NCBI GenBank assembly: GCA_042408195.1
Contig: JBHOQL010000046.1
Span: forward strand, 1-15,217
Origin: SpSt-600 sp042408195
GTDB taxonomy: Bacteria; Chloroflexota; Anaerolineae; SpSt-600
Direction of reading: 5' to 3'
DNA: 15,217 nt
Under the pieces are notes generated by a model that saw nothing but the letters and a program-made list of their open reading frames with translations, was not told the origin of the DNA and made no database searches. Below, piece by piece: positions 6,061-13,818 of the stretch (positions are counted from its first letter, which is position 1; each line of letters starts with the position of its first letter). Position numbers and translations under genes: made by a program.

Positions 6061-8259
6061 TCAATTCAGCTCCCCCAGAAACACTGCACGGGCCGGAATT
6101 TCAACTCCTTCCTCGTTCCTGACAACCAGTCTTTCCAAGGTTTCAAGGGAATACAGACCCACTAAAATTCTGCCCTTTCCAGCGTAATCCTGTGGTATCG
6201 TTAAGGGATGTTCATCTATTACCACTTCTCCCAGTGACCAGACGGAGGTCGGATACAAACCCAAACGGGGTGGACTATCGTGCTGGGCAATGAGTTCTCC
6301 CCTCTCGTTCAATAGGTGTACGAAAACCTGATAGTTGGACTCAGTCAGCTTCTCTGATTTCCAAAAAAGGGTTACGGTAATCGTGCTTCCCGCTTTAATG
6401 GGTTCGCCTTCAATGGTATAGCCTATCAGCTTAATAAGCCCATCCCCGAAAGTGGTGTCCAGTTGTTTTTGTGGCCTAGCCCTAGGCTGGCCTCGGGCCC
6501 CCACTGCTATCCAAGCAATTTCAACCTTATTCTCGGGCTTATCAAACCGCAGCGCAGGTTGAGAATCAAGTCCCTGCGATACAAAGACGGTAATCGGAGC
6601 CGTTACCTGTTCCACATCCTTCTCTATGCGTAGGTAATATTCGTCTTTCACGATCATACCCCGCTTCCACATGGTCGTAGGATAGCGTTTGAACAAGTAG
6701 GACTTCACCGTGGGGCTAACGCATTTACCTGTGAAGGTGTAAGCTGCGACCTGGGCCTGGTGAGCGAGAACAGGGGTATCATCTATCTTCCAGTAAATAG
6801 TAACCTTTATGGAATCCCCGGGCTTAACTTTTTTTGCTGAAAGGTCGTATCCGACCAGATGGAGGCCCCCTTCAAAGGCTATGTCCATGCGGTTGGGAAT
6901 GCCTACATTGGTGGACAGAAACTTGGGTGGAAGGTAGGTCGGCAAGATCGTGCTTACCAAGGCATAAAGCGAGAGCGAGAGGCCAGCGCACGATAGGGCC
7001 ACAGCGAGGGCCCAGTCCCTTTTTCGGAACCAGTAACGCCATCCGGCTACAAAGGCTATTGCCATGACGCTAACGCTGGGGGAAAAATAGCGCCCTTGCC
7101 AGCCCGATGAATTCGTAACCCTGTTGTAGGACACAAAAGAGACAAGCAGACCCAAAGCGGAAAGGCCAAGTATCCAGGTTATAGGGTTCTTCAGAAGGCT
7201 CCTCAATTTTGCCAATAAACCAAGTGCAGCGAACAAATGCAGTGCAAAGATAGCAAGGAAAAGTTGATCGGGCAGGGGCAAGGTGAGCCATCCAAAATAG
7301 CCCCAGCTGCTCTTGAAAGTCTGAGTGAACATAGGGCGAAGCAGAGAAATGAGTTCAGGAATGCTCAAAGGAGCATCGTAGTGATTGGGAGCAAAGACCA
7401 CTTTTAACATGGATAAAGCGAGTGGATCCCCATAAAGTCTCACATTACGGAGGAACCACCACCCGCTCAAGAGGGAGGGGACGAGAGCCAATATCACCAA
7501 GGCTCTCAACCTAAGTCCCATCGACAAAGAACGCCAACGCAGGATAAAGGCAAAGATAAAGCCCGGCAGCATCATTAGAGCATTAGGTTTAGCGAGAACA
7601 GCAAGCGAAATCGCAAAAGCTGAGAAAAGAACGGTGGTTAAGGTGGGATTGTAGTAGAAAACAAGCGCAGCAAAGATCAGCAATACCCCAGCTAAAGTGG
7701 CAAGGACATCGTTAGTGAGGTAGCTGTTCATGTAAATGAACTGAGGATTCAGCGCTACATAGGCTACACACGCTGCTGCAGCTACCTCAGAGCCGAAAAT
7801 TCGGTAGCTTGTTACATAGATTATCACCAGAGTAGCCAGCCCCAACAATAGCGATACAAACCTTGCAATGTGCCACGCCAGGTGATCGCCCCGCCAAGGG
7901 AACGAATGAGCAGAACCATGCAGGAAATGAGTGGTCTTCCAGCTCCAATCGAACAGGGGATTACGGTAGAGACTCAGTTTACCATCCACAAATGGGCTCA
8001 CAATGGCCGCCACAAGGGCATAATAGGCAGGAGGATGATGGGCAGCTAAAGTCTCATTTTCCTCGTACCTCGGCTTCAGGACGGGCAGTTTCTTCTCGGT
8101 GGCCAAGTAGCGGATGTAGGTGAAGTGGGCTGGTTCGTCTGGAGCTTCCCCTAAGGGGAATACCACTGTAAAGGTAACACCTATTATCAGGTAGAAGGCC
8201 AGTACCAATAACAGAAAAAGCCTCGGGGCACTAATTCTTCGCTGCGAGCTGCGAATCAT
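6061..8259 (-). CDS. GT39/DUF2142-like polytopic membrane glycosyltransferase with two C-terminal beta-sandwich domains
   Basis: This 732-residue protein starts with a membrane segment (about residues 12-33) and has many hydrophobic spans up to about residue 440. The first extracytoplasmic loop carries GEAPDEPAHF (38-46), an acidic motif of the DUF2142 and ArnT/PMT-like lipid-linked sugar transferases. Two similar soluble domains follow. One begins near 458 (GGLHLVGYDLS, then KPGDSIKVTIYW) and one near 602 (IKLIGYTIEG, then KAGSTITVTLFW). These are probably beta-sandwich modules outside the membrane. Family knowledge suggests transfer of a sugar from a polyprenyl phosphate donor in envelope glycan or glycoprotein synthesis, but the substrate is unknown. 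It starts 6 bp after the HdrA stop, so it is co-transcribed with redox genes it has no obvious link to. The ribosome site (GGTGAG) is weak. Confidence 0.8.
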   Translation of the reverse strand: MIRSSQRRISAPRLFLLLVLAFYLIIGVTFTVVFPLGEAPDEPAHFTYIRYLATEKKLPVLKPRYEENETLAAHHPPAYYALVAAIVSPFVDGKLSLYRNPLFDWSWKTTHFLHGSAHSFPWRGDHLAWHIARFVSLLLGLATLVIIYVTSYRIFGSEVAAAACVAYVALNPQFIYMNSYLTNDVLATLAGVLLIFAALVFYYNPTLTTVLFSAFAISLAVLAKPNALMMLPGFIFAFILRWRSLSMGLRLRALVILALVPSLLSGWWFLRNVRLYGDPLALSMLKVVFAPNHYDAPLSIPELISLLRPMFTQTFKSSWGYFGWLTLPLPDQLFLAIFALHLFAALGLLAKLRSLLKNPITWILGLSALGLLVSFVSYNRVTNSSGWQGRYFSPSVSVMAIAFVAGWRYWFRKRDWALAVALSCAGLSLSLYALVSTILPTYLPPKFLSTNVGIPNRMDIAFEGGLHLVGYDLSAKKVKPGDSIKVTIYWKIDDTPVLAHQAQVAAYTFTGKCVSPTVKSYLFKRYPTTMWKRGMIVKDEYYLRIEKDVEQVTAPITVFVSQGLDSQPALRFDKPENKVEIAWIAVGARGQPRARPQKQLDTTFGDGLIKLIGYTIEGEPIKAGSTITVTLFWKSEKLTESNYQVFVHLLNERGELIAQHDSPPRLGLYPTSVWSLGEVVIDEHPLTIPQDYAGKGRILVGLYSLETLERLVVRNEEGVEIPARAVFLGELN

Positions 8260-8265
8260 GTTTTC

Positions 8266-9957
8266 TCACCCCACCACTTTTTCCACCATCGCTAAGTACT
8301 GGACCGGCGTGAAGTTGCGAACCCGGGAGGCTTTATTGGGACAGATTACAGCACAAGCTCCACAGCCCTGACAGAGGGCAGCATTAACGGTAGCAATGCT
8401 CTTCCAGGGATGGAGAGCGCGCGCTCCATAAGGACAGGCCTCCACGCAGAGGCTACACCCTGAGCATAAGTCCTCCACAACATAAGCCACTGTTGGTTCC
8501 TGCACCAGCTCTCGCTGGGCAAAGAGTCCCAGCACCTTAGCCGCAGCTCCGGAAGCTTGAGCTACTGTTTCAGGGATATCTTTGGGGAACTGAGCAGCAC
8601 CGGCGATGAAAATTCCTGCTGTAAGGCTCTCCACCGGGCGAAGTTTGGGGTGTGCCTCCTGGAAAAAGCCAAAGGCATCCGTGGCGATCCGCAACTTCTT
8701 AGCCAGCTCTTCAGCACCGAGCGAGGCCACAGCCGCGTTGGCGAGAACAGCTATGTCAACTTCTGCCTCTACTGGCCTTCCCGAAAGGGTATCTACCCCC
8801 CGGACAAAGACCTTGCCACCTTCTTCATATACTCTGGCCACTTTGCCCCGAATGTAGAGAACACCGTGTTCCAAAATAGCACGCTGGACAAACTCCTCAT
8901 AGTTCTTGCCTTGGGAGCGTATGTCTATGTAGAAAACCAAAGCCTGTCCGTCGGGAACCTTCTGTTTGAAGAGAGAAGCCTGTTTGGCGATATACATGCA
9001 ACATATCTTGGAACAGTAGGGCCTGTGGCGTTGGGGATCACGAGAGCCAGCACACTGCACGAACGCCACGCTTTTAATTTCTCTACCATCAGATGGGCGG
9101 CGCAGGCCATCTTTCAACATCCTCTCAAAATCAAGAGCACTAATAACGTCAGGGTAACAGCCACCACCGTATTCCCCAAGAGCTTGGAGGGGGTAAAGGT
9201 CAAATCCCGTAGCTACCACAATCGCTCCCACATCAAAGGATTTTTCCCCAAGAGGTGTTTCTACCTTTACGGTGAAGTTCCCTACGTAGCCGCCAATCTC
9301 CTTTACTTCTGATTGGGTTAAAACGGTGATGTTAGGGTGTTCTGTTACGGCCTTGATTTTTCCCTCTAGGAAGCCATCAGGAGCGTCAAAGTTAATGTAA
9401 AGGCCCGAAAGGAGCCTCATCTTCCCACCCAATTCCTTCTCTCGCTCCACCAATATTACAGGGTAGCCAGCGCTGGCTATATCCAAAGCAGCGGTAAGGC
9501 CGGCAATGCCTCCACCGATGAGCAAAGCTCTCTTTATGACCGGTATGCCCAAAGGAATAAGAGCTTCATCGTAGCGGACTTTCTCAATTATGGTCTGGAT
9601 AATCTCTATTGCTTTGCGGGTGGCCTCTTCGGGATAATCGCGGTGGGGCCAACTTACTTGCTCTCTTATATTGGCGATTTCGGTCCGGTAAGGGTTTACT
9701 CCCCCCGCCGCTGCCGCCCTGCGGAAGGTTAACTCGTGCATGGATGGAGAACAAGCGGCTATAACGATTCCATCCAGCCTGTGCTCTTTAATTGCTTTTT
9801 GGATCAGGTTCTGGCCTGGGTCAGAGCACATGTATTTGTAGTCAGTGGCAAAAGCTACATCTGGAAGCCTGCTTATCTCTTCTACAACCCGCTCCACATC
9901 AATTACTCCAGCTATATTGAAACCACAGTGACAGATGAAAACCCCTATGCGAGCCAT
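8266..9957 (-). CDS. hdrA: HdrA-like flavoprotein, form with N-terminal cluster domain and C-terminal ferredoxin
   Basis: This 563-residue protein has the HdrA N-terminal domain (about 1-140) with all four expected cysteines: C9 and C11 (FICHCG), C44 (MCSDPG) and C69 (AACSPSMHE). It then has an FAD-binding module (GGGIAG at 148-153), the QCAGSRD...YCSKICC signature, and a C-terminal two-cluster ferredoxin (CSGCSLCVEACP and CQGCGACAVICP). It lacks the ferredoxin insertion that most HdrA proteins carry after the first FAD strands: between LLSGLYINFD and HPNITVL there are only a few residues. That insertion is present in the gene upstream, 11 bp away. The two proteins are thus complementary, and I infer that they form one heterodimeric HdrA. 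Start ATG 9957 is supported by GAGGTG and AAGGA upstream. Confidence 0.93.
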   Translation of the reverse strand: MARIGVFICHCGFNIAGVIDVERVVEEISRLPDVAFATDYKYMCSDPGQNLIQKAIKEHRLDGIVIAACSPSMHELTFRRAAAAGGVNPYRTEIANIREQVSWPHRDYPEEATRKAIEIIQTIIEKVRYDEALIPLGIPVIKRALLIGGGIAGLTAALDIASAGYPVILVEREKELGGKMRLLSGLYINFDAPDGFLEGKIKAVTEHPNITVLTQSEVKEIGGYVGNFTVKVETPLGEKSFDVGAIVVATGFDLYPLQALGEYGGGCYPDVISALDFERMLKDGLRRPSDGREIKSVAFVQCAGSRDPQRHRPYCSKICCMYIAKQASLFKQKVPDGQALVFYIDIRSQGKNYEEFVQRAILEHGVLYIRGKVARVYEEGGKVFVRGVDTLSGRPVEAEVDIAVLANAAVASLGAEELAKKLRIATDAFGFFQEAHPKLRPVESLTAGIFIAGAAQFPKDIPETVAQASGAAAKVLGLFAQRELVQEPTVAYVVEDLCSGCSLCVEACPYGARALHPWKSIATVNAALCQGCGACAVICPNKASRVRNFTPVQYLAMVEKVVG

Positions 9958-9968
9958 TTCCTTTCACC

Positions 9969-11270
9969 TCACACCCATTGTGAAAACAACGATAGAACTC
10001 TTCCCGCCGCCCCACTCGCCTGTGACACTGTTTCTGGTATATCTTTGGGACCCACACCAGCTCCAGCTAAGAATATACCAGGGCGGTCGCTCTCCAAGGG
10101 GGCAAGGTTGCCGTCGGCCTCCACAAGGAAGCCGTATTGGTCTACCTTTATCCCTAATTTCTCAGCTAACTTTCTGGTGGAAGGGCGCGAGACCATGGCT
10201 ACGGCCAATACTACCAGGTCCGCAGCTACTTCTACTTGTTTACCGGATAAAGTATCTGCCCCGCGCACCACAACTTTGCCGTCACCTTGGTAAATGCGTG
10301 CTACTTTACCTCGGATGTAAAGGACGCGGTCCTCCACAAGAGCCCGTTGGATGAATTCCTCATAGCCTTTTCCAGCCGAGCGTATGTCAATGTAAAAAAT
10401 AACAGCCTGCCCATCCTGAACCCGGTGCTTATAGAGCATGGCGTGCTTAGCGGTGTACATGCAGCAAATTTTGGAACAATAGGGCAAGTGGCGCTCAGGA
10501 TCGCGGGAACCGGCGCATTGGACAAAAACCACTACTTTCGGTTCTTTCCCGTCGGAAGGACGGATTATCCTCCCACCCGTAGGGCCTGAGGCCGAAAGGA
10601 GCCTTTCAAAGGCCAAGGAGTCAATCACATCGGGTATGGTTCCGCCACCGTATTCTCCGAGTTCGGTAAGAGGCAGAAGGTCGTAACCTGTGGCCACGAT
10701 GATTGCCCCCACCTCTTTTTCAAAGATCTCTTCTTTTTGGGTGTAATCTATGGCCCCAACTGGGCAAAAACGCTCGCACACCCGGCACTTTCCCTGTGTA
10801 AAATAGAGGCAGTTTTCGGCATCTATGACTGGTTTGTTCGGAACAGCCTGCGGAGAAAGGATATAGATGGCTTTGCGCCTGCCTATCCCGCGCTCGAAAT
10901 CAGTGGAGATAACCCTCTTAGGACATTTTTCCTGACACACCCCGCACCCAGTGCATAGTTCCCAATTTACATAGGCAGGATAACGGCGGATCTTGACCCT
11001 GAAATGGCCAATTTCACCCTCCACGGAGTCAACTTCTGAATAAGTGTAAAGTTTAATGTTGGGATGGCGACCTACTTCCACTGTGCGGGGGGTGAGGATG
11101 CACTGGGAACAATCAAGAGTGGGGAAAGTTTCGGAAAGCTGGAGCATGTGCCCGCCAATGGAGGGTAGCCTCTCCACGAGAACTACTTCGTAGCCGGCAT
11201 TGGCGATATCAAGGGCCGATTGTATTCCTGCGATCCCAGCTCCTATTATCAGAGCTCGTTTAATGGGCAT
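9969..11270 (-). CDS. hdrA: HdrA-like flavoprotein, short form with ferredoxin insertion only
   Basis: This 433-residue protein starts directly at the FAD motif (IIGAGIAG, 8-15), so it lacks the HdrA N-terminal domain. It keeps the FPTLDCSQCILTP segment (C54, C57), a complete inserted two-cluster ferredoxin (C106, C109, C112, C116 and C154, C162, C165, C169) and the VQCAGSRD...YCSKICC signature. It ends after the last FAD helix without a C-terminal ferredoxin. Methanogen HdrA is usually about 650 residues with all modules, so this is a reduced form, not a broken gene: both ends are clean and the neighbour supplies what is missing. ATG 11270 overlaps the end of the cation transporter gene by 11 bp, with GAGGGG about 10 nt upstream. 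Translation is probably coupled. Confidence 0.93.
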   Translation of the reverse strand: MPIKRALIIGAGIAGIQSALDIANAGYEVVLVERLPSIGGHMLQLSETFPTLDCSQCILTPRTVEVGRHPNIKLYTYSEVDSVEGEIGHFRVKIRRYPAYVNWELCTGCGVCQEKCPKRVISTDFERGIGRRKAIYILSPQAVPNKPVIDAENCLYFTQGKCRVCERFCPVGAIDYTQKEEIFEKEVGAIIVATGYDLLPLTELGEYGGGTIPDVIDSLAFERLLSASGPTGGRIIRPSDGKEPKVVVFVQCAGSRDPERHLPYCSKICCMYTAKHAMLYKHRVQDGQAVIFYIDIRSAGKGYEEFIQRALVEDRVLYIRGKVARIYQGDGKVVVRGADTLSGKQVEVAADLVVLAVAMVSRPSTRKLAEKLGIKVDQYGFLVEADGNLAPLESDRPGIFLAGAGVGPKDIPETVSQASGAAGRVLSLFSQWV

Positions 11271-12219
11271 AATCCATTTTCCCCTCTTCAGTGTGCTTGT
11301 GTAAGTGGTTCACCGGCGATTTGCCTACCTTAAGCTCTCGAACATCAATTACGCATGCAGGTGAGCCTTGCCCGCAGCTTTCACACTCGAATTGAATGGT
11401 AGTGTGTTCGATGCCGAACTTGCTGGAAAGGATGCGCTTTAAATTTTCCATAATACTTTGAGCCTGACTGAGAGCCTGATCGGCTAAAACGACGTGAGCA
11501 CTCAGGGCTACAAAGCCAGGGCTTATGGTCCAGACATGTAGATCGTGTACTCCTTGCACCCCCTGCACCTGAAGCATAGCATCAACTATCTGGGAGGCTC
11601 TGATTCCCGATGGCATTCCTTCTATCAGGATGGGTACAGTCTCTCGGAGCAACCTAACCGACCCCACCAGTATGATCAGCACTATTAAGGTGCTTATGAG
11701 GGGATCTACCCAGAACCAATTGGTGAAGAAAATGATGGTTCCGGCGATTACGAGACCCACAGAAGAGAGGGTGTCGCCCAGGACGTGGAGGAATGCACTG
11801 CGCACATTGAGGTCGTGATGCTCATGACGGCGGAGGATCATGGTTACTATCAAGTTTACGGCCAGCCCCACCAGTGCCACTATCAGCATAGGACCAGCTA
11901 AAATCACTTCCGGGGTCAGGAACCGTTCCCACGCTTCTTTCAAGATGCCGAAAGCTACCAGGAGGAGCGTAGCCCCGTTGATCAGCGCGGCAAGGACCTG
12001 CACCCGGTGGAAACCGTAAGTATAGCGGTCGTCCGGGGGCAGGGAAGCCAAGCGCAGGGCAATGTAACTCATGGCGAGGGCCAGAATATCCAAAAGTACA
12101 TGGGCGGCATCGGAAAGCAACGCCAGACTTCTAGTCCATAGTCCCCCGGCAAATTCGATGGCCAGGATCAGGCTAGTCAATATGAGAGCCCACGCAAGAC
12201 GCTGTCTAGCATGGTTCAT
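11260..12219 (-). CDS. Cation diffusion facilitator (CzcD/ZitB-like metal exporter)
   Basis: This 319-residue protein has six predicted membrane spans and the CDF metal site residues: SDAAHVLLD in helix 2 and HVLGDTLSS in helix 5, the HxxxD-HxxxD pattern typical of zinc/cadmium exporters. A cytoplasmic C-terminal domain with HDLHVWTISPG follows. The tail is unusual: a CESCGQGSPAC cysteine cluster and a histidine-bearing HLHKHTEEG end. Members export Zn2+, Cd2+, Co2+, Fe2+ or Mn2+ in exchange for protons. The metal cannot be fixed from the sequence, although HD-HD favours zinc. The start overlaps the hdrB stop by 4 bp (ATGA) and the end overlaps hdrA by 11 bp, so it is firmly part of the hdr operon. 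The association with iron-sulfur enzymes is odd. Confidence 0.92.
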   Translation of the reverse strand: MNHARQRLAWALILTSLILAIEFAGGLWTRSLALLSDAAHVLLDILALAMSYIALRLASLPPDDRYTYGFHRVQVLAALINGATLLLVAFGILKEAWERFLTPEVILAGPMLIVALVGLAVNLIVTMILRRHEHHDLNVRSAFLHVLGDTLSSVGLVIAGTIIFFTNWFWVDPLISTLIVLIILVGSVRLLRETVPILIEGMPSGIRASQIVDAMLQVQGVQGVHDLHVWTISPGFVALSAHVVLADQALSQAQSIMENLKRILSSKFGIEHTTIQFECESCGQGSPACVIDVRELKVGKSPVNHLHKHTEEGKMDYAH

Positions 12220-13088
12220 TCCATCAGCCCCTTTGTTCTCAGTAAAGGACGCGGGTCAACATAGTGCTTTTCCAGTTCATAACTGGAAGGGTCAAATCCC
12301 AAAGCCATAGCTAAAAGCTGGGTAAAGTAGAGGACGGGCAAGGGTTTGAAGCCACCTTTCTTCACGACCAGCTCTTTCTGCCATCTATCCAAGTTGAACT
12401 GGCAAAGCGGGCAATTAGTGGCGATGGCTTCGGCCCCTGAGCGGTAAGCGGAAGATATGATCCGGTAGCTCATTTCCATGGTTACTTCGGGTCTGATAGC
12501 TACCAGATAATTTCCGCAACACTCCACCTTTCCACCCCATAGAACGGGCTCGGCTCCCAGAGAAACCATGAGGTCATCAAGGGCTCGGGGGTTTTCAGGG
12601 TCATCGTAGGCCACTTCGGCGGGCGGGCGAAGGACCATGCAACCGTAATAGCAGGCAACTTTAAGACCCTTGAGTGGTTTTTTAACTTTGCCTTTCACAT
12701 TTTCAAAGCCCACTTCATTTCTGATTATCTGGAGCACATCCAGCACTTCCACCTGGCCCTGGTAGTTGGCTTCAATGAAGTAATTGAGCCTTTCTCGCTT
12801 TTCCTGATCTAACCGGAGCAACCGGTTTGTCCGCTTGAGAACATTGTAACAGGCGGTGCAAGCAGTTGCGAGCTTTTCCCCCTGATTGGAAGCGGTTACC
12901 AAAATGCGCGCCGGCCCGGCCAGGTCCAATAAATTATCCACAAGTAGAGGGAAAGAGGCCCCGCAACAGTTCCAATCAGGAAGCTCCTCTAGTTCAACCC
13001 CCAATGCAGCCATAGATTCCCGAACTGAGCGGTCAAAGCCCTTGCCCTTAGTATTAAGGGTGCATCCTGGGAAGTAGCTAACTTTCAC
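12216..13088 (-). CDS. hdrB: HdrB-like subunit with two CCG domains
   Basis: This 290-residue protein has the two cysteine-rich CCG domains of HdrB. Domain 1 uses C9, C41-C42, C77 and C80. Domain 2 uses C146 or C150, C190-C191, C226 and C229. In methanogens each such motif holds a non-cubane [4Fe-4S] cluster that reduces the CoM-S-S-CoB heterodisulfide. Bacteria lack those cofactors, so here the disulfide or other substrate is unknown. All cysteines of both motifs are present, so the site looks active. The start is GTG 13088, with AAGGAGG 4 nt upstream. Its stop overlaps the cation transporter start. A 168-bp gap separates it from hdrC, unlike the tight packing of the rest of the operon. Confidence 0.95.
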   Translation of the reverse strand: MKVSYFPGCTLNTKGKGFDRSVRESMAALGVELEELPDWNCCGASFPLLVDNLLDLAGPARILVTASNQGEKLATACTACYNVLKRTNRLLRLDQEKRERLNYFIEANYQGQVEVLDVLQIIRNEVGFENVKGKVKKPLKGLKVACYYGCMVLRPPAEVAYDDPENPRALDDLMVSLGAEPVLWGGKVECCGNYLVAIRPEVTMEMSYRIISSAYRSGAEAIATNCPLCQFNLDRWQKELVVKKGGFKPLPVLYFTQLLAMALGFDPSSYELEKHYVDPRPLLRTKGLME

Positions 13089-13256
13089 GATACCTCCTTT
13101 ACCTCAAAGCCTTCTGTCTGGCATGGTCTGAGGGTACGGACCCAACTTGTGTGGAAACAGATAATAGAACCCTTCCAAGGAGTGAAGAAGCCTTCTCCGG
13201 GTGACGATGGCAACCAATTTCATCCCGATTCTGCAGGTGGGCATCGAGGCAATCCC
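13089..13256. other. 168-bp gap between hdrC and hdrB, no gene seen
   Basis: The other intact genes of this operon overlap or lie within 11 bp of each other, so this spacer stands out. The hdrC frame continues open for about 50 codons after the TAG, but its residues do not resemble the C-terminus of longer HdrC proteins. The sequence AGAAGGCTT occurs twice in it on the minus strand. The last 15 bp hold the hdrB ribosome site. It could be an inserted short repeat or processed mRNA leader, but I cannot decide which. Confidence 0.4.
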
Positions 13257-13667
13257 CTAAAGGGTGTATTTTCTGAAGCCAGCGATTATCGCCTGCTGAG
13301 GGAAAGACTCCAGTTCCTCTTCCGGGATCTGGTTGTGTTTGAGGCGTTCCCCGTCTCTTTCCATAGCCAGCTCCCTGAGGGCCTCCATAATCCTTGAGAG
13401 ATCCACCCCTTTAGGGCAGCGGGCGTAACAGGCTTGACAAGCTGCACAGAACCAGATCGTGGCTGATTTCAAAACTTCTTCCACTTGGCCAAGCTGCAGC
13501 AGGCGTATAACCTGGCTTGGGAGGAGATCCATAGCAAAAGCAGCTGGGCATCCAGCTGAACACTCTCCACACTGATAACAAGCCATCAGATCCTGACCGC
13601 TTAACTCTTCCACCCTCTTGGTCAGAGGGTTGAGGAAAATTTCATCCAGCAAAATAACCGTCCCCAT
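13257..13667 (-). CDS. hdrC: HdrC-like ferredoxin subunit
   Basis: This 136-residue protein has two [4Fe-4S] motifs: CYQCGECSAGCP (C30, C33, C36, C40) and CAACQACYARCP (C74, C77, C80, C84), followed by a helix and the ending PQQAIIAGFRKYTL. HdrC relays electrons between HdrA and HdrB. Archaeal HdrC is usually longer (about 180 residues), so this is a short form. The frame is open up to 13724, but ATG 13667 has GAGGTG 5 nt upstream and lies downstream of the predicted transcription start, which rules out the longer version. It is the first gene of operon A. Confidence 0.93.
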   Translation of the reverse strand: MGTVILLDEIFLNPLTKRVEELSGQDLMACYQCGECSAGCPAAFAMDLLPSQVIRLLQLGQVEEVLKSATIWFCAACQACYARCPKGVDLSRIMEALRELAMERDGERLKHNQIPEEELESFPQQAIIAGFRKYTL

Positions 13668-13708
13668 TTTTTCACCTCGAAGGTGCTTATCCTCCGATGC
13701 GCTATCAA

Positions 13709-13737
13709 ATATTACCTCAGTCAAACCCTTTTGTCAA
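13709..13737 (-). promoter_or_regulatory. Sigma-70-type promoter of the hdrC operon
   Basis: On the minus strand there is a perfect TTGACA (13732-13737), a 17-bp spacer and TAATAT (13709-13714, 4 of 6 to consensus). The start would fall near 13702, giving a leader of about 35 nt to the hdrC ATG at 13667. Its position just before the first gene of a tightly packed operon supports it. Confidence 0.75.
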
Positions 13738-13757
13738 TGCTTTCGCAACTGAAGCAG

Positions 13758-13798
13758 AGCTTTTCAGCAATGCCACTCTTTGGCATGATGATTAAGCT
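13758..13798. promoter_or_regulatory. 41-bp interrupted dyad upstream of the hdr promoter
   Basis: AGCTT (13758-13762), 7 nt, ATGCCA (13770-13775), CTCTT, TGGCAT (13781-13786), 7 nt, AAGCT (13794-13798). Both pairs of arms share one centre at 13778, about 76 bp upstream of the predicted hdrC start site, a common place for an activator. It may be an operator. It could also be the edge of the decayed insertion sequence nearby. Confidence 0.4.
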
Positions 13799-13818
13799 GT
13801 TCTGGTTTAGAGGGAGAA

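Noticed and set aside
8557..9312. Open frame of 251 codons on the plus strand
   Set aside because: It lies wholly antisense to the HdrA gene at 8266-9957, whose motifs are unmistakable. The protein looks like no family and there is no ribosome site.
13260..13724. Longer HdrC start at 13724
   Set aside because: It would begin upstream of the predicted transcription start and inside the promoter. ATG 13667 has a proper ribosome site.
13758..13798. Sigma-54 promoter in the dyad (TGGCAT followed by a GC)
   Set aside because: The GG and GC elements do not have the required 10-nt spacing on either strand.
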